From the NCBI RefSeq assembly GCF_000503215.1, contig NZ_AYTD01000011.1, positions 372,001 to 436,000 on the forward strand: a DNA stretch of 64,000 nt. The letters run 5' to 3'. This DNA is from Pseudomonas canadensis. Its GTDB lineage: Bacteria > Pseudomonadota > Gammaproteobacteria > Pseudomonadales > Pseudomonadaceae. Position numbers and translations under genes: made by a program. The notes under the pieces are model-generated. The model worked only from the letters and a program-made list of their open reading frames with translations. It was not told the origin of the DNA and ran no database searches. Below are positions 43,720 to 52,580 of this stretch, piece by piece. Positions within the stretch are counted from its first letter, which is position 1. Every line of letters starts with the position of its first letter.

Positions 43720-44754
43720 TTATCGGGTGCTGCTTTCAAAACCGTGCAGCACGTTGACGGCGTTGATGCCGATTTCATCGACCATGTAGCCGCCTTCCAT
43801 CACGAACAGGGTGGGCACGCCGACGCTGGCGATGATTTCGCCCATGCCGAGGAAGTCCTGGCTGTCGAGCAGGAAGTGGCTGATGGGATCGTCCTTGAAG
43901 GTGTCAACGCCGAGGGAGATCACCAGCACCTCGGGCGCGAAGTCGCGCAGTTGCTGGCACGCATTGATCAAAGCGGTCTGGTAGTGCGCCCACGTGGTGT
44001 TTTTCGGCAACGGATAATTCAGGTTGAAGCCCTCCCCTGCGCCCGCGCCGCGCTCACTGGCTGCGCCGGAAAAGTACGGGTAAGAGACTGCCGGATCGCC
44101 ATGCAGGGAAATGAACAACACGTCAGGGCGGTCGTAGAAAATATTTTGCGTGCCGTTACCGTGGTGGAAATCCACATCCAGCACCGCCACGCGCTTGGCG
44201 CCTTGAGTAATAGCCTGCTGCGCGGCAATCGCTGCGTTGTTGAGGTAGCAATAACCGCCCATGTATTCGCGGGCTGCGTGGTGACCTGGTGGGCGGCACA
44301 GGGCGAATGCACTGTGATGGCCTTCGTCGATCAGCGCCAGGCCGGTCAAGGCGATATCGGCGCTGGTTCTGACCGCATCCCAGGTGGTGCGGGTAATCGG
44401 CGAGCCGGCGTCCATGGCGAAGAAACCGAGCTTGCCGTCGATGAAGTCCGGGACTTGATGGTTGGCCAGGTCACGCACCGGCCACACCAGGGGCAATGCA
44501 TCATGGCTACGGCCAATGGCGGTCCATTCGGCCCAGGCCGACTCGAGGAATGCCACGTAGCGTTCGCTGTGCGCGTTGACGTAACAGGCCCGGTCAAAGC
44601 GGCGCGGCGTGATGATATCGCCCAGGCCCACCTGCCTGACGCGATCGCGCACGGTGTCGGCGCGGCTGGGTTGTTCGAACGACGGTTTGAGCACGCCGTC
44701 CTTCAGTTCAGTGCCGTGGTGCAAACGGTGGGCTTCGCTAAAAACAGTCAACAT
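43720..44754 (-). CDS. Acetylpolyamine amidohydrolase-like protein (histone deacetylase superfamily)
   Basis: The 344-residue zinc hydrolase has CRPPGHHAAREYMGGYCYLN (the catalytic His pair), LDVDFHHGNGTQNIFY (Asp and His zinc ligands), LGVDTFKDDPISHF (third ligand Asp) and FVMEGGYMVDEIG. The size and the opening HRLHHG resemble AphA/AphB of P. aeruginosa, which deacetylate acetylputrescine and acetylcadaverine. A role in using acetylated polyamines or other amides is likely. The permease gene follows; the Lrp-type regulator lies divergently 121 bases away. Confidence 0.88.
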   Translation of the reverse strand: MLTVFSEAHRLHHGTELKDGVLKPSFEQPSRADTVRDRVRQVGLGDIITPRRFDRACYVNAHSERYVAFLESAWAEWTAIGRSHDALPLVWPVRDLANHQVPDFIDGKLGFFAMDAGSPITRTTWDAVRTSADIALTGLALIDEGHHSAFALCRPPGHHAAREYMGGYCYLNNAAIAAQQAITQGAKRVAVLDVDFHHGNGTQNIFYDRPDVLFISLHGDPAVSYPYFSGAASERGAGAGEGFNLNYPLPKNTTWAHYQTALINACQQLRDFAPEVLVISLGVDTFKDDPISHFLLDSQDFLGMGEIIASVGVPTLFVMEGGYMVDEIGINAVNVLHGFESSTR

Positions 44755-44875
44755 GAGTGGGCATCCGCCAGTAAAAGACAGGGTCTATTTTGTTCTGGCA
44801 GCCTCGGGCTTTCTTTGCTTTTATTTGCGGCACTGTTAGTTTTATCGGAAATATTTACCCCTACAGCGCCCAGTT

Positions 44876-45367
44876 ATGAAAAATAAAACCAAGCAGGTCG
44901 TTCTTGACGACACCGATCTCGCCATCCTCGCGCTACTGCAGGAAGATGCGAGTATTTCCAACGCGCAGTTGAGCGAGCGTCTATCCCTGAGCCTCACGCC
45001 CTGCTGGCGTCGGCGTAAACGCCTGGAAGAGGAAGGTGTAATCAAAGACTACCAGGCCAATCTCGATCGCAAGCTGCTCGGGCTGAACATCATGGCGTTC
45101 GTGCATGTGCGTTTCGCGATCCACACCGATCATGCACCGGATGCGTTCGAAGCGGTGGTGAAGGAGCTGCCGCAGGTGCTGTCGTGCCACAAGATCACCG
45201 GTGATGCGGATTACCTGTTGCAGGTCCTCGCGGAAGATCTGGACAGCTACAGCGAGTTTGTCGAGAGCGTGTTGCGGCGCCAGTTGGGGATTGCGTCGAT
45301 TCAATCGAGTCTGGCGCTGAGGGAAGTCAAGGCGACGAGTCGGGTGGCCATTCCAAGGCATGAATAG
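44876..45367 (+). CDS. Lrp/AsnC-family transcriptional regulator
   Basis: The 163-residue protein has an N-terminal HTH (LDDTDLAILALLQEDASISN, AQLSERLSLSLTPCWRRRKR) and a C-terminal RAM effector domain (LGLNIMAFVHVRFAI, CHKITGDADYLLQVLAEDLD). It reads divergently from the amidohydrolase/permease operon and probably controls it in answer to an amino acid or polyamine product. The shared 44755-44875 region is A/T-rich, fitting Lrp-type binding. Confidence 0.88.
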   Translation: MKNKTKQVVLDDTDLAILALLQEDASISNAQLSERLSLSLTPCWRRRKRLEEEGVIKDYQANLDRKLLGLNIMAFVHVRFAIHTDHAPDAFEAVVKELPQVLSCHKITGDADYLLQVLAEDLDSYSEFVESVLRRQLGIASIQSSLALREVKATSRVAIPRHE

Positions 45368-45489
45368 TCATCCATGAGATCGCGTTTGCTGGGGCCGATT
45401 TAGCAAATCGCTGCCAGTCAATTGTGAAAAAAACGTTAACTAATTCTCTCCGAAGGCTTTTTCCTTCGAACTCAATCTGCCACACTGAT

Positions 45490-45520
45490 GCGAATAATTA
45501 TCAACATCTTTATTATTCGC
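45490..45520 (+). promoter_or_regulatory. Fur-box-like palindrome before the TonB receptor
   Basis: GCGAATAAT (45490-45498) and ATTATTCGC (45512-45520) are perfect inverted repeats over 13 bases. The left part with AATAATTATCA (45493-45503) resembles the GATAAT hexamers of Fur boxes. It lies 31 bases before the receptor ATG, as expected for iron repression. Confidence 0.55.
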
Positions 45521-45550
45521 CATGGAAGGCATTCGGGGAGAGTCAGTTCC

Positions 45551-47704
45551 ATGTCTGTGCAACAACACGGCGGCAAAGGTTTTTCACCCAGTCTGATGGC
45601 GTTGGCCGTCTGTCTTGCAAGTTCAACGGCGGCCTTCGCCGCTGAGGCGGAAAAAACCGCCCCGCTCGAATTGGGTGCCACCCAGATCAGCACTGAACAG
45701 CTGGGTCAGACCACCGAAGGCACCCAGTCCTACACCACCGGCGAGATGGCGACCGCCACCAAACTCCCGCTGACCATGCGTGAAACACCCCAGGCCGTCA
45801 CGGTCATCACCCGCCAACGCATGGACGACCAGGCCATGACCAGCGTCAACGACGTGGTCAAGAACACGCCCGGCCTGTTCCTCAGCCAGTCCAGCGGTCC
45901 TGGCCGGCAGACGTACAGATCACGTGGCTTCGACATCGACAACATGATGTTTGACGGCATCCCCAGCTCCTATTCCGGCTACGCCAACAGCGTGCAGCCC
46001 AACCTGGCGATGTTCGACCGTGTAGAAGTGATCCGTGGCGCCACCGGCCTGGTCACCGGCGCCGGCAACCCTTCGGCGGCGATCAACTTTGTGCGCAAGC
46101 GCCCGACCGCCACGCCGCAGGTATCGATCACCGGTGCCGCCGGCAGTTGGGACGATTATCGCGGCGAATTCGACGCTTCCAGCGCCTTGAATGACAGCGG
46201 CACCCTGCGTGGCCGCGTCGTAGGCTCCTACCGCGACGCCAACAGTTTCCGCAAAGGCGAAGAAAGCGACCACGGCCTGTTCTACGCCATCGGTGAAGCT
46301 GACCTCAGCGAAAACACCACCGCCACCCTGGGTTTCTCGCGCCAGGAAGACCAGACCAACTTCTTCTGGGGCGGCCTGCCCATCGGCACCGACGGCCATC
46401 ACCTGAACCTGCCCCGCTCCACCAACCCCGGCTCCGACTGGGAAAACAAGAAGCTGACCATCGACACTGTCTTCGGTGATATCGAACATCGCTTCGCCAA
46501 CGACTGGAAGCTCCACATCGCAGGTTCCTCCTCTCAGTTGGACGGTGTGTTCACCGGCACCTACCAGTCGCGCTACCAGACCACACTGGCGCGCACCGCC
46601 TATCAATCGCACCAGGACGACAAGCAGTACGGCCTGGACACGTTCCTCAGCGGCCCGGTCGAAGCGTTCGGGCGCACCCATGAAGTGGTGGTCGGTACCA
46701 GCAAGCGCATCTACGACGCCACGTCCAAGGAATACAGCCCCTACGACACCAATTACCCGCTCAATGGGGCAAAACCGGACTTCGTACGTGACGGCAAAGG
46801 CCACAGCATCACCACCCAGGACGGCGTTTACCTGACCACCCGCCTGAACCTCGCAGACCCGCTCAAGGTGATCCTCGGCGCGCGCGTGGACTGGTATGAC
46901 TACGATGACCGCCAAGGCGACGGCGACTACAAAGTCACCCGTAACCTCACGCGCTACGCCGGCGTGATCTATGACCTGAACGACCAGTACTCCGTGTACG
47001 CGAGCTACACCGACATCTTCACACCGCAGACAAGCCGCGACTTCTCGGACAAGCCACTGAAGCCCATCGTCGGCGAAAACTATGAAGTCGGTATCAAGGG
47101 CGAATACTTCAACGGCGCGCTCAACGCCAGCCTGGCGGTGTTCCAGATCGACCAGAAAAACCGTGCGACCCTGCCCGAGAGCCAAGCCGGTTGCCCGATC
47201 ATGGCGTGCTACGAAGCCTCCGGCCTGGTACGTAGCCAAGGCATAGACCTTGAGCTGCAAGGTGCACTCACCGAAAACTGGCAGGTCGGCGGCGGTTTCA
47301 CCTACACCCGTGCGCATTACATCAAGGACACCAATGCGGCCAACAACAACCAGCGTTTCGACACCGACACCCCGGAACGTTTGTTCAAACTCACCACCTC
47401 CTACCGCTTCCAGGGCCCACTGGAAAAACTGCGCATCGGTGGCAATGTTTACTGGCAGAGCCGCATGTACAACGATGTGGTGCTCGCCAACAGCAATACC
47501 TATCGCCTGGAACAAGGCAGTTATGCCGTTGCCGACGTGATGGCCGGTTACCAGGTGAACAAACACCTGGACCTGCAGTTGAACGTGAACAACATTTTCG
47601 ACCGCACCTATTACTCGGCCATCGCCACCAGCCCGATCTGGGGTTCGACCGACACTTACGGTAACCCGCGCAGCTTTGGCGTCACGGCCAAATACAGCTT
47701 CTGA
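45551..47704 (+). CDS. TonB-dependent siderophore receptor
   Basis: Start at MSVQQHGGKGFSPSLMALAV (45551) with GGGAGAG before it; 717 residues with a signal peptide ending AFA. The plug domain begins at LPLTMRETPQAVTVITRQRM with SVNDVVKNTPGLFLSQSSGP and RGFDIDNMMFDGIP. The barrel ends LNVNNIFDRTYYSAI and SFGVTAKYSF, with terminal Phe for BamA. It belongs to the FpvA/FoxA/FhuE-like class. No N-terminal signalling domain is present, so it does not work through an anti-sigma/sigma pair, and none lies nearby. The siderophore is unknown. A Fur-like site precedes it. Confidence 0.92.
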   Translation: MSVQQHGGKGFSPSLMALAVCLASSTAAFAAEAEKTAPLELGATQISTEQLGQTTEGTQSYTTGEMATATKLPLTMRETPQAVTVITRQRMDDQAMTSVNDVVKNTPGLFLSQSSGPGRQTYRSRGFDIDNMMFDGIPSSYSGYANSVQPNLAMFDRVEVIRGATGLVTGAGNPSAAINFVRKRPTATPQVSITGAAGSWDDYRGEFDASSALNDSGTLRGRVVGSYRDANSFRKGEESDHGLFYAIGEADLSENTTATLGFSRQEDQTNFFWGGLPIGTDGHHLNLPRSTNPGSDWENKKLTIDTVFGDIEHRFANDWKLHIAGSSSQLDGVFTGTYQSRYQTTLARTAYQSHQDDKQYGLDTFLSGPVEAFGRTHEVVVGTSKRIYDATSKEYSPYDTNYPLNGAKPDFVRDGKGHSITTQDGVYLTTRLNLADPLKVILGARVDWYDYDDRQGDGDYKVTRNLTRYAGVIYDLNDQYSVYASYTDIFTPQTSRDFSDKPLKPIVGENYEVGIKGEYFNGALNASLAVFQIDQKNRATLPESQAGCPIMACYEASGLVRSQGIDLELQGALTENWQVGGGFTYTRAHYIKDTNAANNNQRFDTDTPERLFKLTTSYRFQGPLEKLRIGGNVYWQSRMYNDVVLANSNTYRLEQGSYAVADVMAGYQVNKHLDLQLNVNNIFDRTYYSAIATSPIWGSTDTYGNPRSFGVTAKYSF

Positions 47705-47720
47705 TCGTGATCCGATCAAC

Positions 47721-47746
47721 GGCTACCCGCCCGGGTAGCCGTTCCT
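47721..47746 (+). terminator. Terminator of the siderophore receptor gene
   Basis: GGCTACCCG (47721-47729) pairs with CGGGTAGCC (47732-47740), in practice with the inner pair open as loop, followed by GTTCCT. It lies 17 bases past the stop. Confidence 0.65.
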
Positions 47747-47870
47747 CAAGTCCCGCCGCCGGATGCCGATAACCGTTGGCATCACTGAATCCAATAAAAA
47801 CTAAAAACACCTGATTCGCTCCACCCTGCCCCTCACTTTGATTCGGCCAGACCACAGGGAGTAAGTGTGA

Positions 47871-49364
47871 ATGCCCACCCGCGCGCGTTTTTTCGAGCAC
47901 TACCGTAAAGCCGACCGCATCATGCTGGCGTTGATCTGGTTGATGTTCCTGTTCTCCCTAGGCTTGGCGTTCTGGCATGACACCTTGATGCAAGCCGCCA
48001 TCATCGGCGGCGGCACCAGCGTGGTGCTCACGGCGCTGTACCGTGCGATAGGCAGCACCCGCGTGATGCGTTGTGCCCTCGGCGCGGGCCTGATGATCAT
48101 GGCGGCACTGCACATCAACCAGGCCCAGGGCGTGATCGAATCGCACTTCGGGATCTTCGCGCTTTTGGCGGTGCTGACGTTTTATCGTGACTGGCTGCCG
48201 ATCCTGGTCGCCGCCGCCACCATCGCCGTGCATCACGTGGTCTTCCATGCCCTGCAACACCAAGGGTTCCCGGTGTTTGTGATGGAGCATCACGGCGGCT
48301 GGACCATGGTGTTCGTCCACGCCTTCTACGTGGTGATGGAAACCGTCGCCCTGCTCTACCTCGCCGTGCACAGCCAAGCCGAAGCGGTCGAGAGCCAGGA
48401 AATGCTGGAGAAGATGCTCGCAGTCACGTCCCAATTCAGCGCGCAAACCACCCATGGCGAAGGCAAGGTGCATGTGTCGTTGGCCACGCGCTTCGACCAC
48501 TTCCTGCAACAGATCACGCACCTGATCGACGGCGTCGCCCGCGACTCCCACGGCCTCGGCCAACTCGGCCAGGAACTGGCCAGCGCCAGCGGTACCCTGG
48601 AAAAAGGCGCTCGGCATCAATTGGCGCAGATCACCCAGATGACCGGCTCGATGCAGCGCATGGAAGACGCCATGGGCCATATCGCCGTGCATGTCGAGCA
48701 AGCGGTGGACCACGCCGGCAAGGCCAGTCAACAGATCCAGCGCGGCCAGGAAAGCGTCAGCCGTGCCCAGCAGGAAATCACCCAACTGGCCACACGCCTC
48801 AACGGCACCCACGAAACGGTGCAGGGCCTGGCCGTGCAAGCCGAGCAGATCGGCACCGTGCTCGAAGTGATCAACAGCATCGCCAACCAGACCAACCTGC
48901 TCGCCCTCAACGCGGCCATCGAGGCCGCCCGCGCCGGCGAGCAAGGCCGCGGCTTTGCCGTGGTCGCCGACGAAGTGCGCAGCCTAGCGCAGCGCACGGC
49001 GGTGTCCACCCAGGAAATCAAGACCATCATCGAAGGCCTGCAACACGGCAGCCGCCAGGCCGTGGAAGCCATGCACGACAGCCGCCAAGGCGTGGAGCGT
49101 TGCGTTGAAGACAGTCAGGTAGCCGTCGACATGCTGCGCGCGGTGGGAAGCGACATTGCGCACATCGACGATCTGAATGGACGGATCGTGACCACCACCC
49201 GCGAACAGACCACGGCGAACCTGGAGATTGTCGGGCGGTTGCAGTCGGTGCAGAGCATTGCGCAAAGCACCGCCGACGATGTGGAAACCCTGGCGCGCAG
49301 CAGCGAGCGATTACCGCCGATTGCAGTGCGGCTGGATGCGTTGGGACGTAGGTTCCACCCCTAG
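47871..49364 (+). CDS. Methyl-accepting chemotaxis protein without periplasmic domain
   Basis: The 497-residue receptor starts with about six hydrophobic helices in residues 20-180 with only short loops ([85 protein letters not shown]). A coiled linker and the signalling domain with tip [20 protein letters not shown] follow. I see no HAMP and no Cache. His residues in and near the helices ([16 protein letters not shown]) could bind a metal or heme, as in energy sensors. The start has GGGAGTAAG upstream. Confidence 0.88.
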   Translation: MPTRARFFEHYRKADRIMLALIWLMFLFSLGLAFWHDTLMQAAIIGGGTSVVLTALYRAIGSTRVMRCALGAGLMIMAALHINQAQGVIESHFGIFALLAVLTFYRDWLPILVAAATIAVHHVVFHALQHQGFPVFVMEHHGGWTMVFVHAFYVVMETVALLYLAVHSQAEAVESQEMLEKMLAVTSQFSAQTTHGEGKVHVSLATRFDHFLQQITHLIDGVARDSHGLGQLGQELASASGTLEKGARHQLAQITQMTGSMQRMEDAMGHIAVHVEQAVDHAGKASQQIQRGQESVSRAQQEITQLATRLNGTHETVQGLAVQAEQIGTVLEVINSIANQTNLLALNAAIEAARAGEQGRGFAVVADEVRSLAQRTAVSTQEIKTIIEGLQHGSRQAVEAMHDSRQGVERCVEDSQVAVDMLRAVGSDIAHIDDLNGRIVTTTREQTTANLEIVGRLQSVQSIAQSTADDVETLARSSERLPPIAVRLDALGRRFHP

Positions 49365-50125
49365 GCCCAGTAGCCCCCAATCCCGTCCCACAGCAGCTTC
49401 AGCGCCGTGATACTCAGCAAGCCATAGCAGGCGCGATAGAGCTGGCGCTGATCCAATCGCGCATGCAGCCGCCAGCCCAGCCACACGCCACTGGGCACGG
49501 CGAACAAACAGATAAGCGCCAGACCCAACACGTTGCCGGTAGGCCTGGCGAGGATCAACCACGGAATCGCCTTGAGCACATTGCCCACGGTGAAAAACAG
49601 GCTGGTGGTCCCGGCGTAAACCTGTTTGCTCAGGCCCAGTGGCAGCAAGTACATCGCCAACGGGGGCCCACCGGAATGCGCAACCATGGTGGTGATTCCC
49701 GAGGTGACCCCAGCGGCCACGGCCTTCGGTGTTGAGCGCGGCTTCACACTGACATTTCCCCCGGCCCTGAACCACAGGCCGACGAACACCAGCGTGACCA
49801 CCGCCATCACGATGGCAATCGCACGGTGATCCAATACGCGAAAAAGCAGGTAGCCAACGCCGATTCCGACCACCAACCCAGGTACCAGTAACGTGAGGTC
49901 GGGCTTTGACCAGGTCGACGGTTTCCAATAGCGCAGGCCGAACAGGTCCATGGCGATGAACAACGGCGCCAGCAAGCCGCCGGCAGTGATCGGGTCCATC
50001 ACCAGCGACAGCAGCGGAATACCGACGATGGCAAAGCCGCCGCCAAAGGCGCCTTTCATAAAGCAGATCAAAAAGACCCCGGCAAAGGTCACCAGGATCG
50101 TCGTGGTTGTCAGCTCAAGTTCCAT
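49361..50125 (-). CDS. TauE/SafE-family membrane transporter
   Basis: The 254-residue protein has seven to eight hydrophobic helices, with [20 protein letters not shown] and [20 protein letters not shown], the two repeats of the TauE/SafE family, which export sulfite, sulfoacetate or other organic anions. The start may be at 50125 or 50134; neither has a clear ribosome-binding site. It is divergent from the MocR-type regulator, a pairing often seen and suggesting control by it. Its stop overlaps that of the chemoreceptor. Confidence 0.87.
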   Translation of the reverse strand: MELELTTTTILVTFAGVFLICFMKGAFGGGFAIVGIPLLSLVMDPITAGGLLAPLFIAMDLFGLRYWKPSTWSKPDLTLLVPGLVVGIGVGYLLFRVLDHRAIAIVMAVVTLVFVGLWFRAGGNVSVKPRSTPKAVAAGVTSGITTMVAHSGGPPLAMYLLPLGLSKQVYAGTTSLFFTVGNVLKAIPWLILARPTGNVLGLALICLFAVPSGVWLGWRLHARLDQRQLYRACYGLLSITALKLLWDGIGGYWA

Positions 50126-50210
50126 GGCGTGCATTCATTTCGCAGAGAAGAGACGTCATAATCTCGCGCATCACCGGCACCGCAAAAAGTACCAGTTTTG
50201 AGGTTTTTCC

Positions 50211-51686
50211 ATGGGCCAGTTATCGAACCCCAGGCGCGGCGCGGAACGCCGCCTCTACACCAAGCTGCGAGCGCAGATAGAGGACGGCACCCTGGCGCCC
50301 GACGCGAAGCTGCCCTCCACCCGTGCCATGGCGGAGACGCTTGGGGTCTCGCGCACCACGGTCACCGCCGCCTACGAGCAATTGGCTGCCGAAGGGTTTG
50401 TGGTGACCGCCGTGGGCAAGGCCGCCAGGGTCGCAGCCCTTACCGTTGCGCTTCCTGTCGTTGGCACCGTGCCCCACGACAGCCCGCCACCCCCATTGTC
50501 GCGCTATGGGCAGCGGGTTGCCGCTCTCACGCCCTATCACATGATTTCTCCCACCGCGCGCATCGACTTCCGATACGGAGCGGTCGCCTCGCGGGACTTT
50601 CCGGCACTGGGCTGGAACCGCGCCTATCGAGCCGAACTGATCAAACGCCAACCTACGCGGCCTTACGGCCAGCCCGAAGGCGAAGCCGCTTTGCGCCAGG
50701 CGCTGCAAGGCTACCTGCGCCGCGCCCGTGGCTTGACCTGCGATACCGAGCAGCTAATGGTGGTGCACGGCTCCCAGCAAGGGCTAGACCTGTGTGCCCG
50801 CTTGCTGCTCAACCCTGACGACGCCTTCATTTTCGAAGACCCCGGCTACCGCATGGCCCGCTATTGCTTCGAGGCCACCGGCGCAACGGCCTTGCCCATC
50901 CCGGTGGATGCATCCGGTTTGCAGACACACCTGTTGCTGGATGACCCGCGCGCACGGTTGGCCTACGTCACTCCGTCGCACCAATTCCCCATGGGCGCCG
51001 TGCTGTCCATCGCGCGACGCGTCGAACTGCTGAACTGGGCAAAGTGCCATCGCGCCTGGATCATCGAAGACGATTACGGTGGCGAGTTCCGTTATGGCCA
51101 GCGTCCCATCGACGCCTTGCAATCGATGGATGCCGAGGCCCGCGTGATCTACGTCGGCACCTTCTCCAAGGCGCTTTCGCCGCAACTGAGGTTGGGTTAC
51201 CTGGTACTGCCGCGCGAACTGGTGGGCGTGTTTCGCGAGGCCAAACGGTTGACCGATCGCAACGAAACCCGTTGGGAGCAAAACGTGCTTGCCTCGTTGA
51301 TCGACAGTGGCGCCTACGAACGCCATCTACGCCGCTTGCGCCGTGACAACGAAGGCCGACGAAAAGCCCTGCTGGATGCCGTCGACCGCCACTTGGCGGG
51401 GCTTGGAAAACTGGAGGGCATGGCGGCCGGGTTGCACGGTGTATTGCTATTGCCAACCCTGCATGCCCGGGATGAAAGCGCATTGCAGGCGATGGCGCTT
51501 GAGCGCGGGATAGGTGTGTATCCGCTATCGCCGTTGTTCACGTCGGCAAGAGAACGACCGGCAAGCCTGATACTGGGCTATGCCGGGCTTACTGTGCAGC
51601 AGATTGATGAAGGCATCAGGATACTTGCGCAAGTCATTCGGCAGGTCATGGGAGCAGTCCGCGCGCCTCTCATACCCCAAAGTTGA
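50211..51686 (+). CDS. MocR-type regulator (GntR HTH fused to aminotransferase fold)
   Basis: The 491-residue protein has a GntR winged helix (residues 12-80; RRLYTKLRAQIEDGTLAPDA, MAETLGVSRTTVTAAYEQLA), a linker, and a fold-type I aminotransferase domain (RPYGQPEGEAALRQALQGYL; YVTPSHQFPMGAVLSIARRV; IIEDDYGGEFRYG; YVGTFSKALSPQLRLGYLVL with the PLP lysine in TFSKALSP). Such regulators use PLP or its imines as effector. It faces the TauE-type transporter gene 85 bases away, the probable target, and converges with the oxygenase-like gene with 17 bases overlap. Confidence 0.9.
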   Translation: MGQLSNPRRGAERRLYTKLRAQIEDGTLAPDAKLPSTRAMAETLGVSRTTVTAAYEQLAAEGFVVTAVGKAARVAALTVALPVVGTVPHDSPPPPLSRYGQRVAALTPYHMISPTARIDFRYGAVASRDFPALGWNRAYRAELIKRQPTRPYGQPEGEAALRQALQGYLRRARGLTCDTEQLMVVHGSQQGLDLCARLLLNPDDAFIFEDPGYRMARYCFEATGATALPIPVDASGLQTHLLLDDPRARLAYVTPSHQFPMGAVLSIARRVELLNWAKCHRAWIIEDDYGGEFRYGQRPIDALQSMDAEARVIYVGTFSKALSPQLRLGYLVLPRELVGVFREAKRLTDRNETRWEQNVLASLIDSGAYERHLRRLRRDNEGRRKALLDAVDRHLAGLGKLEGMAAGLHGVLLLPTLHARDESALQAMALERGIGVYPLSPLFTSARERPASLILGYAGLTVQQIDEGIRILAQVIRQVMGAVRAPLIPQS

Positions 51687-52335
51687 ACGCGATGGAGATC
51701 CGCGGCCGCGTCCCCTCAAAGCGTCGTACCGAGTGCATCAACCAGGACGGAAACATGATCAATGTCCCGCTGCTGGCAACGCAGGTGCTGCTGAACCCGG
51801 CGGTCAGGCAATCCTCGACCCGCATGCGCAAGGCGGGATTGTAGGTCGAGGCCACCATGCCTCGCGGATCAACGAATTCCAGGTCGCCGCCGACGGTGGC
51901 GTCCTCTTCACGGCCTCCTGCATCGACCCAGTAAACGCCCGACCAAAATGCGCCAGGGTGCCCATGCAGCGCATTGCTGTGGCCCGCCTCGTTCACATTG
52001 GCCCACGCGTTGAGCTTCCACTCGAAACCGGGCACGGTTAATCCGAAGCCTTCGTGATGAACCGCGGTCAGTTCAGTCGCGAACTGCGTGGCGAATGCCA
52101 CCAACGCGCCGCAGGCGTCCCCACCCCACGCTTGAAAATCGTTCGCGGATTGCCAGCCGCCATCGTTGCTGCGCTGGGCGCCGCACTGATCCTGGGCCAT
52201 GCGGTGGGTGACGAGCGCCTTGAGCTCGGCGTTGAGCGTGTCGGCGTTCGGGTATTGGATGCTGGCCAAGGGCGTTGTGAACAGCCGCCGGATATTGATC
52301 AGCTCCGGATTCAAAAGTTTGTCGCTCGACTGCAT
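51670..52335 (-). CDS. 2OG-Fe(II) oxygenase-like protein (TIGR02466 type)
   Basis: I start it at MQSSDKLLNPELINIRRLFT (52335; 221 residues) because family members open with an L-F-x-T-P strand soon after the start (RRLFTTPLASIQYP). An ATG at 52404 is also in frame. The double-stranded beta-helix shows HGHPGAFWSGVYWVD (iron ligand His), GGDLEFVDPRG, and GTLIMFPSWLMHSVRRFEGT with the second His and RISIAFNF as the 2OG-binding Arg/Ser strand. It likely hydroxylates an unknown substrate. The N-terminal start remains uncertain as no ribosome-binding site stands out. Confidence 0.78.
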   Translation of the reverse strand: MQSSDKLLNPELINIRRLFTTPLASIQYPNADTLNAELKALVTHRMAQDQCGAQRSNDGGWQSANDFQAWGGDACGALVAFATQFATELTAVHHEGFGLTVPGFEWKLNAWANVNEAGHSNALHGHPGAFWSGVYWVDAGGREEDATVGGDLEFVDPRGMVASTYNPALRMRVEDCLTAGFSSTCVASSGTLIMFPSWLMHSVRRFEGTRPRISIAFNFGV

Positions 52336-52580
52336 GGGGTAATCATCATGTTTGCCAGTAGCCACAAACCATAACGGCATCAAAGGTTCAGCGATGTAAA
52401 CCATTGTTAAAGTCTTAACCAAAGTTGCGCACCCGCTCCTTGCCTCACCTGGCCCAATTCCTGCCTCCCCCAACTCGACCAAGTCGCTACTGACTACGCG
52501 GACGACTCTTTTGGGCCCCGCCGCCCAACCGCCAGCCCCGATAATCAGCCATCCCCGCACCTATCCCGAGGCCTCACCCC

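Noticed and set aside
45451..45468. CGAAGG-CTTTTT-CCTTCG hairpin as terminator of the Lrp gene
   Set aside because: The stem is only six bases and there is no U-run; it lies 84 bases after the stop, close to the receptor promoter.
45920..47719. 599-codon minus-strand frame opposite the siderophore receptor
   Set aside because: It is antisense to a clear TonB-dependent receptor, with no motif and no ribosome-binding site of note.
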